DNA of 64,000 bases from Nocardia sp. NRRL S-836 (GCF_001279525.1 NZ_LGDY01000116.1:1-64000); one strand, 5' to 3'. Positions 54,818 through 63,735 are shown, counted from the stretch's first letter. Notes: generated from the letters alone by a model not told the origin. Made by a program: numbers and translations.

Positions 54818-55258
54818 ATGCCCACCACCGTCACCAACCACGAGGCACTTCAACTCGTGGTGGCCGTGCACCGGCTGGTGCGAAGTCTTCGACAGGCCGC
54901 TCCGGCCCGTCGTCTGCAACCCACCCAGTTATTGGTGCTGTCAGAACTGAGCACCCACGGCCCTATGCGGATCGGCGAGATCGCGGTGCGCGCACTCTGT
55001 TCGCAACCGACCGCCACAACGGTCGTGACCAGCCTGGAGTCCACCGGGCTGGTGCGCAGGGAGCCCGACGCGGCCGATGGCAGAGCCACGATTGTCGTGC
55101 TCACCGAAGTCGGTCGCGACACGATCCTGTCGCTTGCTCACGGCGAAGCCGAACTATTGAGTGAAAGAATGTCCGAACTTTCGCCGGAAGACCGCGAACT
55201 CCTGCGGGCGGCCATGCCCGTATTGCGCCACCTGGCCGAACCGCAGGAAAACAAGTAG
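54818..55258 (+). CDS. MarR-family transcriptional regulator
   Basis: 146 residues from the ATG at 54818, with GGAG six bases upstream; the frame extends to 54767 but across the operator. Winged-helix features: QPTQLLVLSELSTHGPMRIGEIAVRA, SQPTATTVVTSLESTGLVRREPDAADGRATIVVLTE, written here in parts no longer than the motif blocks QPTQLLVLSEL, SQPTATTVVTSLE and DAADGRATIVVLT, match MarR. The usual dimer helices lie at each end. Ligand and targets are unknown; the palindrome upstream suggests autoregulation, and kdpDE may be affected. Confidence 0.88.
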   Translation: MPTTVTNHEALQLVVAVHRLVRSLRQAAPARRLQPTQLLVLSELSTHGPMRIGEIAVRALCSQPTATTVVTSLESTGLVRREPDAADGRATIVVLTEVGRDTILSLAHGEAELLSERMSELSPEDRELLRAAMPVLRHLAEPQENK

Positions 55259-55287
55259 GAGCGGGACCCCCCGACGGGTCCCGCTCC
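55258..55287. terminator. Bidirectional terminator between marR and the HAAS protein gene
   Basis: Perfect 12-bp stem GGAGCGGGACCC (55258-55269) with GGGTCCCGCTCC (55276-55287), loop of six. It starts in the marR stop codon and ends five bases from the stop of the convergent gene, so serves both. Confidence 0.85.
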
Positions 55288-55291
55288 CGGA

Positions 55292-56404
55292 TTACTTGCT
55301 CGGTGACACAGAAGTGGGTGTCACCGAGTTCGAGGGTGCGCCACTGGAAGGCGGTGGCGCGCTCGAACCCGTCACACTCGGCGCTGATGACGGAGTGTCC
55401 GCACTCGGTGTCACGGTGTAACAGACACCGTTTTCGTAGTCGATCTTCGGGCGGGGATACTGGTTCGCCGGAATCATCGGCTCGTCACCGCGGTTGCTGC
55501 AGCCGTAGTGCCGGTCGGCCGCGTTGATGGGCTGCCCGTCCTCGTCGTACAGCAGCACGTTGGTGAGCAGCTTGCCGTTCTCGTCGCGGACGTAGATGTT
55601 CTCGTACTCGCGCACCACCGGGCTCGAGTACGACTGCCGCGCCGCGTTGCCGAACCGCAGCTGGTCGGACGCCACGTCGACCACCGAGAACAGCACGCCG
55701 ACCGCCAGTGCGCTGACCGGCAGGCTGAACCACAGCCACCGGCGGTCGACCTTGGACCGCGGCGCCGCGAACACCGACACCACGGCGACAGCCGCCACGG
55801 CGAGGAACCCGAGCAGGTCGCGACCGGCCAGCAGCACGGCCGCCAGACCGAGCAGACCGGCCCGCACCAGCCACCACGCGGGCTGCAGCGACCGCAGGTA
55901 CGTCAGCGCGCGTTCAGCCGGCGTGCCCTCCTGCGGCGTCAGCCACTCCTTGACCTTGATCGTCTCGCGCAGGTTCATCACCTCGGTCTGCGCGGGACCG
56001 CGGTCCTGCACCAGCGCGAGGCTCAGCACGGCGATCACCGCGGGCAGCAGCAGGATCGCCGGCTCGCGCAACGCCGTGACGCCCGCGAGCAGCGTGATCC
56101 CCGTGGCGATCGCGAGCCCCCACGCCGCCGCACGCGGCCGCGTCAGCAGCGGCTGCTTCGCCGTCACCGGCAGCCGTTCGGTCCGCGGCGGGTACCCGGC
56201 CGCCTGGCGCAGCTCCTGCGCGTACTGCTCGGGCGAACCCAGCCGCTGCTCCAGCGTCTCGTCCTCGCCCAGTTCGGTCGACAGCTCCGCGACGTGCGCC
56301 TCGACGTCCTCCATGATCTCGGCGACCTCGTGCGGAGGCAGGTCGTCGAGCGCCGCCCGCATCCCGGCCACGTAGTGCTCGACACCGAGTGCCTGCGTGT
56401 TCAT
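55292..56404 (-). CDS. HAAS-domain multi-pass membrane protein, PadR partner
   Basis: 370 residues from the ATG at 56404, overlapping the padR stop by ATGA. The N-terminal helical segment HYVAGMRAALDDLPPHEVAEI resembles the HAAS domain found in proteins paired with PadR regulators. About six or seven membrane segments follow (for example LLLPAVIAVLSLALV and LLGFLAVAAVAVVSVFAA). An extracytoplasmic domain with two Cys residues (YGCSNRG, NGVCYTV) and a Ser/Pro-rich tail completes it. Such pairs may sense envelope or antibiotic stress; the function is inferred from pairing. Confidence 0.75.
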   Translation of the reverse strand: MNTQALGVEHYVAGMRAALDDLPPHEVAEIMEDVEAHVAELSTELGEDETLEQRLGSPEQYAQELRQAAGYPPRTERLPVTAKQPLLTRPRAAAWGLAIATGITLLAGVTALREPAILLLPAVIAVLSLALVQDRGPAQTEVMNLRETIKVKEWLTPQEGTPAERALTYLRSLQPAWWLVRAGLLGLAAVLLAGRDLLGFLAVAAVAVVSVFAAPRSKVDRRWLWFSLPVSALAVGVLFSVVDVASDQLRFGNAARQSYSSPVVREYENIYVRDENGKLLTNVLLYDEDGQPINAADRHYGCSNRGDEPMIPANQYPRPKIDYENGVCYTVTPSADTPSSAPSVTGSSAPPPSSGAPSNSVTPTSVSPSK

Positions 56405-56724
56405 GCGACCTCCCCGAGCAAGCCGTCCAGCGTGCTCGCGAACGACCGCCACGTGTCCCTCGACTCGGCCAGGCGCAGCCGTCCCGGCTCGTTGATGCTG
56501 TAGTACTTGCGGTGCGGGCCCTCTTCGCTCGGCACCACGTACGAGGTCAACATCCCCGCGTTGTAGAGCCGTCGCAGCGTGCCGTACACCGACGCGTCCC
56601 CCACGTCGTTCAATCCCCCGGCGCGCAGTCTGCGCACCACGTCGTAGCCGTACCCGTCGTCCTTGCGCAGCACCGCAAGCACGGCGAGGTCCAGCACCCC
56701 CTTGAGCAGTTGACTGGTGTCCAT
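56401..56724 (-). CDS. PadR-family transcriptional regulator
   Basis: 107 residues from the ATG at 56724 with GGAGGGGCC upstream. Compact PadR winged helix: LLKGVLDLAVLAVLRKDDGYGY, seen as LDLAVLAVL and DGYGYDVV, then ASVYGTLRRLYNAGML and GPHRKYYSINEPG. PadR proteins repress nearby genes until a ligand or phenolic/antibiotic signal binds. It is the first gene of a two-gene operon with the HAAS membrane protein. A nested palindrome 27-59 bases upstream is the likely operator. Confidence 0.92.
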   Translation of the reverse strand: MDTSQLLKGVLDLAVLAVLRKDDGYGYDVVRRLRAGGLNDVGDASVYGTLRRLYNAGMLTSYVVPSEEGPHRKYYSINEPGRLRLAESRDTWRSFASTLDGLLGEVA

Positions 56725-56750
56725 GGCCCCTCCGACCCGCTGTTGCGCCG

Positions 56751-56783
56751 TGGACACTACTACGCATCGCGCAGTACTGTCCA
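56751..56783. promoter_or_regulatory. Nested palindrome, putative PadR operator
   Basis: Outer arms TGGACA (56751-56756) and TGTCCA (56778-56783) enclose TACTACGC-ATC-GCGCAGTA (56758-56776), an 8-bp repeat with one mismatch. The centre is shared, giving one long dyad upstream of padR. Confidence 0.65.
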
Positions 56784-56811
56784 ACCCGTTGGTCCGGCGG
56801 CGCGAAACGGG

Positions 56812-56844
56812 ACGGCCTCCCAGGTCAGCGCCCTGGGAGGCCGT
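56812..56844. terminator. Terminator after the TIR/PASTA operon
   Basis: A perfect 13-bp stem (56812-56824 with 56832-56844) and a 7-base loop, 17 bases past the PASTA gene stop. It insulates padR from the TIR operon. Confidence 0.8.
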
Positions 56845-56860
56845 TTCCGGAGCGTCTCGC

Positions 56861-57463
56861 TCAGCTCTTGCACCCCGATGACCCGGTCGGCTCACCGAAC
56901 TTCACGGCGCCGAGCGTGATCTTGGTCTTGGCGTCGGGCGTGCTGCCCGCCGGCGCGGACTGGCTGACCACGACCCAGTTGCGGTCCACCACCTGCTGCC
57001 TGCCCTGCCCGGTCGCGTCCTCCGAGCCCAGCAGGAGGAACCCCGCCGCCTGCAACGTGTCCTGCGCCTTCTGCAGGTCGAGGCACACGACGTTCGGCAC
57101 CGTCCCCTTCGCGGGCGGCGGCTGGCTCGTCGGCGCGTCCGTGGGCTTGCGGACCTTGAGGACCACCTCCGTCCCTCCCGGTGCGTCGGCGCCGGCCTCC
57201 GGCAGCTGGGAGGTGACGACCCAGTTCTGCGGTTCGAGGACCGGCCGCCGCTGCCCGGTCTCGTCCTCCTCGGCCACCCGGTATCCCTGTGCCTTCAGCG
57301 TTTCGCGCGCCTCGGCGAGCCGCAGCGCCACGACCTTCGGCACCTTCGGCCCGGCAACGGTGGGCGTGTTCTGCGTGGGCGGGCTCTGCGTGGCCGGGCT
57401 CGGCGGCGGCGTGTTCCCGCACCCGGCGAGCACGAGGACGAGCAGGGCGATGGCGATCTTCAT
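56861..57463 (-). CDS. PASTA-domain lipoprotein of the TIR operon
   Basis: 200 residues from the ATG at 57463, overlapping the upstream TIR gene by ATGA. A lipoprotein signal (MKIAIALLVLVLAGCGN, lipobox LAGC, Cys15) predicts anchoring on the outer membrane face after a Pro/Thr-rich spacer. Two PASTA-like repeats follow (KVPKVVALRLAEARETLKAQGY and TVPNVVCLDLQKAQDTLQAAGF, each quoted as KVPKVVALRL and TVPNVVCLDL), each ending with a QNWVV/RNWVV strand. PASTA domains commonly bind muropeptides or beta-lactams. Coupling to intracellular TIR domains suggests an envelope sensor for them, which is inferred. Confidence 0.85.
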   Translation of the reverse strand: MKIAIALLVLVLAGCGNTPPPSPATQSPPTQNTPTVAGPKVPKVVALRLAEARETLKAQGYRVAEEDETGQRRPVLEPQNWVVTSQLPEAGADAPGGTEVVLKVRKPTDAPTSQPPPAKGTVPNVVCLDLQKAQDTLQAAGFLLLGSEDATGQGRQQVVDRNWVVVSQSAPAGSTPDAKTKITLGAVKFGEPTGSSGCKS

Positions 57464-58854
57464 CCGGCGTTCTCCTGTCGGGCGGGCGGAATGCTGATGC
57501 GGGCGAGCACGTCCCGCAGGTGGTCCGCCTCGGCGGGCGTGGTGTCGATGACGACCGCACGGCACCAGTGCTGCCTGCGGAACGCGAGCTCGACCGCACC
57601 GAGGTGGCAGAGCGCCGCCACGACGACGGACACCGCGAGCACCACCCAGAGGTCCGGGCCTGCCCCTTCGACGACGGCACCCGCGGCGGACCCGATCACC
57701 GCGGCGAGCACGAGCAGGTGCAGTGCCGGCAACAGGCTCGCCGACCGCCGCAGCCACTCCCACCGGCCCAGCCGGTTGAGGTCGATCAGCCGCTGCCGCG
57801 CCCACTCGACCTGGCCGAGCACGAAGCCGACCTGGTCGCGCTCGACCCTGGTGAGCAGATCGCGACCGGCCGTGAACCGGCGGACGTGTGCGAGGGCACC
57901 GCGGATCGCCGCCGGGCTCGGCACCAGCCGGGCGTAGGGCCACAGCTCGCCACGCCGGTCGTGCAACCACCGGTGTCCCTCCATGACGATGAGCCAGACG
58001 ACCACCGCGAGCACCGGCAGGACCGCCTGCCACGGCAACAGCCTGCTGCCCAGCAGCACGGTGATGCCGAGCCCGGCCACCACCAGCCCGACGGTGATGT
58101 TGGTCTTCACGTCGTGCGAGATCTCGGCGAGCCGTTGGTCGGACTCGTCCAGCCGGCGGCGGGCGAGGTGGGTGAACGCGACCACCCCCAGCGGGACGAC
58201 GAGCAGGAGGTTCAGGGCGATCGCCAGCGCGACCAGCACCGCGAGCCGCACCTGCTCGTCCGGCACCAGCAGCCGCGCCGCCAGCCACGGCACGCCCAGG
58301 CCGGTCACGACCGCCGCGAGTGGCCAGAAACCGTTGCGGCGGACGGGTTCCGGGCGCTCGGGAACCGGCGGGGGCGCCGTGGCCACCCTGACTTCGAGGG
58401 CGCGGAACAGTTCCGCGAGCTTCTGCCACTCGCCGAAGCCGATCTGGTGGCGTTGCCGGGTGCTCAGCTCGGCGAGGTCGGGGAAGCCCTCGGCGATCAG
58501 CGTGTCCTTGCCCGGCAGCCGGGCGTTGTCGAGCAGCACCGGGACCACGTGCAACCCCATGGCGAGCGCGGTCTCCGCCTCCCACCGCGCCCAGTCCCAC
58601 TGCTCACCGCGACGGGCCCGGAGGTCGGCCAGCCACTCGCGGTGGATGATCACGAGCACCACCTCGCAGTCCCGCAGCCAGCCGCGCAGCCTGGACGGGT
58701 AGTGGTCACCCGCCTTCAGGTCCATGTCGACCAGGACCTTCTCCGCGCCGAAGTGCCGGCGGAGGCGGTCGACGATCGCCTCGATCGTCTGGGCGTGGAC
58801 GCGGCGTTCACCGTTGTGCATCTTGCGGTAGCTGACGAAGATCCCGCCGCTCAT
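57460..58854 (-). CDS. TIR-domain multi-pass membrane protein A
   Basis: 464 residues from the ATG at 58854 (GGAGG upstream), overlapping its neighbours by four bases on both sides. The TIR domain (about 1-165) opens SGGIFVSYRKMHNGERRVHA; DCEVVLVIIHREW and WDWARWEAETALAMG follow, with Glu92 in the position of the catalytic Glu of NAD-cleaving TIRs. Some six membrane segments occupy about 190-430. A cytoplasmic block at 334-370 (LTRVERDQVGFVLGQVEWAR) and the C-terminal ISIPPAR motif are shared with protein B. Role in defence, stress signalling or antagonism is inferred from the domain type. Confidence 0.85.
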   Translation of the reverse strand: MSGGIFVSYRKMHNGERRVHAQTIEAIVDRLRRHFGAEKVLVDMDLKAGDHYPSRLRGWLRDCEVVLVIIHREWLADLRARRGEQWDWARWEAETALAMGLHVVPVLLDNARLPGKDTLIAEGFPDLAELSTRQRHQIGFGEWQKLAELFRALEVRVATAPPPVPERPEPVRRNGFWPLAAVVTGLGVPWLAARLLVPDEQVRLAVLVALAIALNLLLVVPLGVVAFTHLARRRLDESDQRLAEISHDVKTNITVGLVVAGLGITVLLGSRLLPWQAVLPVLAVVVWLIVMEGHRWLHDRRGELWPYARLVPSPAAIRGALAHVRRFTAGRDLLTRVERDQVGFVLGQVEWARQRLIDLNRLGRWEWLRRSASLLPALHLLVLAAVIGSAAGAVVEGAGPDLWVVLAVSVVVAALCHLGAVELAFRRQHWCRAVVIDTTPAEADHLRDVLARISIPPARQENAG

Positions 58855-60251
58855 CGGTCCTCCACCACGCCCGCCCGTGCGGGCGGAATGCTGATCTCGG
58901 CGAGCCGCGCGCGCACCCGGTCGACGCGAGCGGGCAGGTCCGCCACCACGGTCCGGCGCTGCCACCGCCGCAACCGGAACGCGAGCTCGAAGGTGACGGG
59001 GCAGCACAGCAGCGCCACGACGACGGAGCCGGCGAGGAACGCCCCGTAGGACGGAACGGCTCCCCCGGCGACCGCGAGCACCGCGGAGCCGGCCATCGTG
59101 GCGAGGACGAGCACGTACGCCGCCGGCAGCAGGCTCTCCGCCTGCCGCAACCACGCCCACCTGCCCAGGCGGCCGAGGTCGTCCATCCGCCGCCGCGCCC
59201 ATTCGACCTGCCCGAGCACGAACTCGACCTGGTCCCGCTCGACCCTGGTGAGCAGGTCGCGTTCGGCCACGAACCGGCCGGCGTGCCCGAGCACACCGCG
59301 GACGGCCTCGGACCGCAGTTCGAGGTGCGGGTACGGCCACCGCTCACGGCGTCGTACCTCCACCCACCGGTGGCCCCTCGCGAAGGCGAACGCGGCGACC
59401 ACCAGCACCACCGCCACGACCGCCTGGTACGACAGCGCCGCGCCGAGGACCATCAGGAGGAGACCGATGCCCACGACGAGCAGGCCGTTGGTGATCTTGG
59501 AGTTCGGCCCGGCCTCGGCGAACAGCACGTCGTACCGGTCGTACAGGCGCCGCAGCGCGAAGTAAGCCGCGACCACCACCAGCCACACGACCAGCACCAC
59601 GGTCATCGCGATCGACAGCGCCACCAGGAACTCCTGCGGCTGGTTCTGCCCCGCCGGTGAGTGGGCCAGCACCCACGGCGCCGCCAGGCCGGTCGCCACG
59701 GCCGCGGCCATCTCCGCCCAGAAGTGCTTGCGGGGTCTGGGCTCCGGGCGTTCCGCCGCCGGCATGGACTCGGTGGCGACCCGCACCTCCAGCGCTCGCA
59801 GCAGCTCCGCCAGCTCCTTCTTCCAGCTGCCGAAGCCGATCCGCCAGTACTGCCGGGTGCCGAGCTCGGCCAGGCCGGGGAAGTCCTCGGCGAGCAGCTG
59901 TTCCTTGCCGGGCAGCCGGGCGTTGTCGAGCAGCACCGGGACGAGGTGCAGGCCCATGGCGAGCGCGGTCTCGACCTCCCAGCGCGCCCAGTCCCACTTC
60001 TCACCGCGACGGGCCCTGAGGTCGTCCAGCCACTCGCGGTGGATCACGACCAGCACGACCTCGCAGTCCCGCAGCCAGTCGCGGAGCTTGGACGGGTAGT
60101 GGACGCCCGGCTCCAGCTCCATGTCGACGAGCACCTTCTCCTCACCGAAGTGGTGCTGGAGACGGTCGACGACGGCCTCGATCGTCTGCGCGTGGACTCG
60201 GCGTTCTCCGTTGTGCATCTTGCGGTAGCTGACGAAGATGCCGCCGCTCAT
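58851..60251 (-). CDS. TIR-domain multi-pass membrane protein B
   Basis: 466 residues from the ATG at 60251 with GGGAGG upstream. A paralogue of protein A: the first 100 residues are nearly identical (SGGIFVSYRKMHNGERRVHA, Glu92 in WDWARWEVETALAMG), while membrane segments are more divergent. The conserved block LTRVERDQVEFVLGQVEWAR also begins at residue 334, and ISIPPAR occurs at the end. First gene of the three-gene operon B-A-PASTA, all linked by ATGA. A frame extension to 60395 crosses the divergent promoter region and is not expected to be used. Confidence 0.85.
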   Translation of the reverse strand: MSGGIFVSYRKMHNGERRVHAQTIEAVVDRLQHHFGEEKVLVDMELEPGVHYPSKLRDWLRDCEVVLVVIHREWLDDLRARRGEKWDWARWEVETALAMGLHLVPVLLDNARLPGKEQLLAEDFPGLAELGTRQYWRIGFGSWKKELAELLRALEVRVATESMPAAERPEPRPRKHFWAEMAAAVATGLAAPWVLAHSPAGQNQPQEFLVALSIAMTVVLVVWLVVVAAYFALRRLYDRYDVLFAEAGPNSKITNGLLVVGIGLLLMVLGAALSYQAVVAVVLVVAAFAFARGHRWVEVRRRERWPYPHLELRSEAVRGVLGHAGRFVAERDLLTRVERDQVEFVLGQVEWARRRMDDLGRLGRWAWLRQAESLLPAAYVLVLATMAGSAVLAVAGGAVPSYGAFLAGSVVVALLCCPVTFELAFRLRRWQRRTVVADLPARVDRVRARLAEISIPPARAGVVEDR

Positions 60252-60361
60252 CGGTCCTCCCCCACGACGTTCCCAAAACCCCACCGCCTCCAGCATGCCG
60301 GTGAGCAACGGGCCGGAACTCGGTTCCCCCACCGTCTTGTCGCTCTCGGTGTCCGAACCGC

Positions 60362-60367
60362 TACGGT
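60362..60367 (+). promoter_or_regulatory. -10-like TACGGT before TIR protein C
   Basis: TACGGT ends eight bases before the ATG at 60376, with TTGTCG about 19 bases upstream as a possible -35. The same TACGGT-N8-start layout occurs at the CAP gene (49414-49428). Confidence 0.4.
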
Positions 60368-60375
60368 CGCTCGGC

Positions 60376-61686
60376 ATGGGCGGCACGTTCCTCAACTACC
60401 GGCGGCACGACAAGCGCATCGCGTTCGTGCGGGCGCTGCACGGTCGGCTGGCCGAGCGGTTCGGCAACGGCAACGTCTTCCTCGACTCCGCCTCGATCGG
60501 CCACGGCCGCCGCTACCCCAACCAGCTGCGCCGCCACCTCGACCGGTCCGACGTGGTGGTGGTCGTGATCCACCCCGGCTGGGCGCGGGAGCTGCGGACC
60601 GACGGCACGGACTGGGTGCACAACGAGATCAGGTGGGCCCTCGACGCCGGGAAGACGATCATCCCGTTGCTGATGGAGGGCACGGCGATGCCCAGGGCGC
60701 ACGAGCTGCCGCGCACGATCAGGGAGCTCGCGCACTTCCAGGCCCACCGCGCGACCGACGACCCCGGCCACGACGGTCTGGTCGAGAAGATCGACGCCGA
60801 ACCGCGGCGGCGCGCGGCCGTCGCCGAGACGCCGCCACGACCGTGGGCCGGGCCGGTCGCAGGGGTGCTCGGCGCCGTCGCGTTCGCCGTACCGGTGCTG
60901 CTGATGCCGCGCGAGTGGCGGGAGCTGGCCGCCTACCTCGCGGTGTTCGGGATCGTGGTCCTGATCGCGGTGATGATCGCGATCGTGTGCGCCTCGCTGG
61001 TCCGAAAGCCGCTCAACACGGTTGAACAGGTCGCGCACGACCTCGACCCCACCAGGTACTTCCTGCTGGTGGCGTTGCCGTTGCTCATCGTCATCATCGG
61101 GTCGCCGGCAGCGCTGGCCGTCGGCACACCGATCCCACGGATGGCGCGGCCGTTGCTGGTCTTCTGCGCCGCTGTCGCGAGCTTCCAGCTGGTGTTCCTG
61201 GTCCTCAAGGCCTACAAGACCGAGAAGTTCCGCGAGGACCACTGGCCGGTGGCGCTGCAACCCCCGGTGAAACCGGCACCGGTGCGCCGCGAGCTCGAAC
61301 GCCTGCTGCGCAAGCACACCACCGCCGACCCGCAGCGGGTCCGCTGGCACCTCCTGCACCTGGAGAACGCCGCCGACGTCCTCGCGCGGGACGCGAGCCG
61401 CGGCCGGTGGCGCTGGCTCACCTCCGACTGGCCCGGGCGGCTGTGGCTGTACGCGGTGTGGGCGGCGGCGACCGTGGGGTTGCTGACCACGGCCGCACAG
61501 CCCGCGCTGCGGTTCCGGGTGTCCGCGATCGCGCTCGCCGTCGTCGTGGTCATCGCCGGGACCACCGTCGAGACGGCGTTCCGCTGGCAGCGCTGGGCGC
61601 GGCGCGAGGTGGCCGACGAGGTGCAGGTCCGCGTGCAACGGATCCAGGACCGGTCGACTCAGAGTCAGGACCTGGGGCGCGGCTGA
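60376..61686 (+). CDS. TIR-domain multi-pass membrane protein C
   Basis: 436 residues from the ATG at 60376. A TACGGT -10-like element (60362-60367) ends eight bases before it and there is no ribosome site, so a leaderless mRNA is likely. The TIR domain (about 1-130: [46 protein letters not shown]) has Glu84 in the catalytic position. About six membrane segments follow, with [20 protein letters not shown] corresponding to the block of proteins A and B. It is divergent from B and overlaps mutM by 22 bases at its end. Confidence 0.83.
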   Translation: MGGTFLNYRRHDKRIAFVRALHGRLAERFGNGNVFLDSASIGHGRRYPNQLRRHLDRSDVVVVVIHPGWARELRTDGTDWVHNEIRWALDAGKTIIPLLMEGTAMPRAHELPRTIRELAHFQAHRATDDPGHDGLVEKIDAEPRRRAAVAETPPRPWAGPVAGVLGAVAFAVPVLLMPREWRELAAYLAVFGIVVLIAVMIAIVCASLVRKPLNTVEQVAHDLDPTRYFLLVALPLLIVIIGSPAALAVGTPIPRMARPLLVFCAAVASFQLVFLVLKAYKTEKFREDHWPVALQPPVKPAPVRRELERLLRKHTTADPQRVRWHLLHLENAADVLARDASRGRWRWLTSDWPGRLWLYAVWAAATVGLLTTAAQPALRFRVSAIALAVVVVIAGTTVETAFRWQRWARREVADEVQVRVQRIQDRSTQSQDLGRG

Positions 61687-62522
61687 CAGCGCGGGCAGGA
61701 GAACGAGGACCTGTTCATGAACGGCTCTCGGATCATCGTCGCGCCGCACCGCTTGCACGGCCGGTTCTCCTGGCCGTACGCGTTGAGCGACCGGTCGAAG
61801 TAGCCGGACTGGCCGTTGATGTTCACGTAGAGCGCGTCGAACGACGTCCCGCCCTGCCCGAGTGCCTCGCGCATCACGTCGGTGGCGTGGTCGAGCACCT
61901 CGGCGGCCTTGACCTTGGTGAGCTTGTCCGTCATGCGGGTGCCGTGCAGCTTGGCCCGCCAGAGGGCCTCGTCGGCGTAGATGTTGCCGATGCCGGAGAC
62001 GAGGGTCTGGTCGAGCAGCGCTCGTTTGATCTCGGTGTGACGCAGGCGCAACGCGCGCACGGCAGCATCACGGGAGAAAAGAGGGTCCATCGGGTCGCGG
62101 GCGATGTGCGCGACCGTGTCGGGGACCAGCGTGCCGTCGACCTCGACCAGCTCGGCCAGCGCGAGGCCGCCGAAGGTTCGTTGGTCGACGAAGCGCAGCT
62201 CCGGTCCGCCGTCGGCGAACCGGAACCGCACACGCAGGTGTTTCTCGTCCGGCGCGTCAGCGGGCTGGACGAGCATCTGGCCGCTCATGCCCAGGTGGGC
62301 GAGCATGGCGGCTTTGTCGGCCAGTTCCACCCAGAGGTACTTGCCGCGGCGCCTGGCTGCGGTCATCGGCTGACCGGCCAGGCGCGCGCAGAAGTCCGCG
62401 GAGCCCAGGTCGTGCCGCCGGATTGCACGCGGGTGCAGCACCTCCACCGAGGAGATGACCCGGCCGGCGACGTGGGCTTCGAGGCCGAGGCGAACGACCT
62501 CGACCTCTGGGAGCTCAGGCAC
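61665..62522 (-). CDS. mutM: Formamidopyrimidine-DNA glycosylase
   Basis: 285 residues, full length. MutM (Fpg) removes 8-oxoguanine and formamidopyrimidines and cleaves the abasic site. The mature N-terminal Pro2 nucleophile is in [10 protein letters not shown]; the beta-hairpin Lys lies in [29 protein letters not shown] is the helix-two-turn-helix; and the C-terminal zinc finger has four Cys (PCKRCGATM ... SCPRCQ). It starts two bases after a small conserved-position ORF and belongs to the rpmF-rnc-mutM group. The last 22 bases overlap TIR gene C. Confidence 0.97.
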   Translation of the reverse strand: MPELPEVEVVRLGLEAHVAGRVISSVEVLHPRAIRRHDLGSADFCARLAGQPMTAARRRGKYLWVELADKAAMLAHLGMSGQMLVQPADAPDEKHLRVRFRFADGGPELRFVDQRTFGGLALAELVEVDGTLVPDTVAHIARDPMDPLFSRDAAVRALRLRHTEIKRALLDQTLVSGIGNIYADEALWRAKLHGTRMTDKLTKVKAAEVLDHATDVMREALGQGGTSFDALYVNINGQSGYFDRSLNAYGQENRPCKRCGATMIREPFMNRSSFSCPRCQPRPRS

Positions 62523-62523
62523 G

Positions 62524-62724
62524 TCAGGCTTCGGACTTGCCCTCGTCGACGGGCTGTGCCTCGATCACGGCGGCCTGCGGCTTGGTGGGCTTGAGCACCC
62601 ACACACCGGCCCGGCTCGTGTCCCTGACCAGCACAAGGCCCTGGATGCCTCCGCTGCGGGAGGTGTTCACCGGCCCGCGGACGGTGCGGGTGCGGCGGTT
62701 CGTGCGGTTCCTGGTCGCATACAT
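62524..62724 (-). CDS. Small basic hypothetical protein between rnc and mutM
   Basis: 66 residues from the ATG at 62724, with GAGGAAG about 12 bases upstream at the end of rnc. The N-terminus is very basic ([16 protein letters not shown]) and is followed by [18 protein letters not shown]; no membrane segment is seen. It fills the space between rnc and mutM with gaps of seven and one bases, which argues for a real gene. No family is recognised; nucleic-acid binding would fit the charge but is a guess. Confidence 0.6.
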   Translation of the reverse strand: MYATRNRTNRRTRTVRGPVNTSRSGGIQGLVLVRDTSRAGVWVLKPTKPQAAVIEAQPVDEGKSEA

Positions 62725-62731
62725 TGCGGTC

Positions 62732-63535
62732 TCAGTCTTCCTCGGTTGGGGAGGTCCCTGGCGTCACCGAGGCGCCATTCTGTCCGTTCGCGGACGAGGC
62801 CGACTCCTGCTCGGCCTGTACGCGTTCCGACAGAACATGATAGGCCGCTTCAGCGGCCTTCTGCTCGGCTTCCTTCTTGGTGCGCCCATCACCCTTGCCG
62901 TAGGGCTGGCCACCGACGAGCACCGTGGCGGTGAACTCCTTGCGGTGGTCCGGCCCCTGGTCGTCCACGCGGTACTCCGGGACGCCGAGACTGGCTTGAG
63001 CGGTGAGCTCCTGCAGGCTTGTCTTCCAGTCCAGTCCAGCACCCAAGAGCGGAGCTTTGGCCAAGAGTGGATCGAACAGCCGGTGAACGAACGTTCGTGC
63101 GGTATCGATACCGAACTGCAGGTACACCGCACCGATGACGGCTTCCAGGCCGTCGGCGAGGATGCTCGCCTTGTCCCTGCCGCCGGTCAGCTCTTCGCCG
63201 CGCCCGAGCAGCAGGTGTGCACCGAGACCGCCCTCACCCAGGTTGCGCGCGACACCGGCGAGAGCGTGCATGTTGACCACGCTGGCGCGGAGCTTCGCGA
63301 GCTGACCCTCTGGCAGGTCCGGGTGAGTGCGGTAGAGGTGGTCGGTGACGACCAGCCCCAGTACGGCGTCTCCCAGGAACTCGAGACGCTCGTTCGGCGG
63401 TAGCCCGCCGTTCTCGTACGCGTACGACCGGTGGGTGAGCGAAAGCCCGAGCAGCTCGGCGTCCAACTCGACGCCGAGCGCTTCGGACAAAGTCGCGCGG
63501 TCAGCTTGCGGAGCGCGCGGCGGCTTTCCCCCCAC
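62732..63535 (-). CDS. rnc: Ribonuclease III
   Basis: 267 residues from the GTG at 63535. RNase III cleaves double-stranded RNA in rRNA maturation and mRNA turnover. The signature [15 protein letters not shown] carries the catalytic Glu/Asp residues; [14 protein letters not shown] supplies the second set; the dsRNA-binding domain spans about 165-235 ([12 protein letters not shown] ... [16 protein letters not shown]). A low-complexity tail with [14 protein letters not shown] follows. The open frame reaches 63847 through rpmF but that part is its shadow. The start lacks a clear ribosome site; distance to rpmF is 17 bases. Confidence 0.95.
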   Translation of the reverse strand: MGGKPPRAPQADRATLSEALGVELDAELLGLSLTHRSYAYENGGLPPNERLEFLGDAVLGLVVTDHLYRTHPDLPEGQLAKLRASVVNMHALAGVARNLGEGGLGAHLLLGRGEELTGGRDKASILADGLEAVIGAVYLQFGIDTARTFVHRLFDPLLAKAPLLGAGLDWKTSLQELTAQASLGVPEYRVDDQGPDHRKEFTATVLVGGQPYGKGDGRTKKEAEQKAAEAAYHVLSERVQAEQESASSANGQNGASVTPGTSPTEED

Positions 63536-63552
63536 TGCGTTACCGGAGGAGA

Positions 63553-63735
63553 TCAGGCCGGCTGAGCGACCTGGCGGCCAGCGTACTGACCACAGGCCGG
63601 GCAGGCGACGTGCTGCGGCTTCGGCTGGCGGCAAGCCTTGTTGGAGCACGCCACCAGGTGCACGGCAGACGTCTTCCACTGGGAACGGCGCGCACGGGTG
63701 TTCGAGCGCGACATCTTCCGCTTCGGGACGGCCAC
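63553..63735 (-). CDS. rpmF: 50S ribosomal protein L32
   Basis: 60 residues. [21 protein letters not shown] is the conserved start (quoted in part as [18 protein letters not shown]). The zinc ribbon is complete with four Cys (ACSNKACRQ ... ACPACGQY), so this is the zinc-binding C+ paralogue. It lies two bases after the DUF177 gene, the standard pairing, and 17 bases before rnc. Confidence 0.98.
   Translation of the reverse strand: MAVPKRKMSRSNTRARRSQWKTSAVHLVACSNKACRQPKPQHVACPACGQYAGRQVAQPA

Noticed and set aside
56861..61686. Thoeris or CBASS defence system
   Set aside because: No ThsA-like SIR2/SLOG protein, cyclic nucleotide synthase or related effector is adjacent, and the TIR proteins are membrane-fused.
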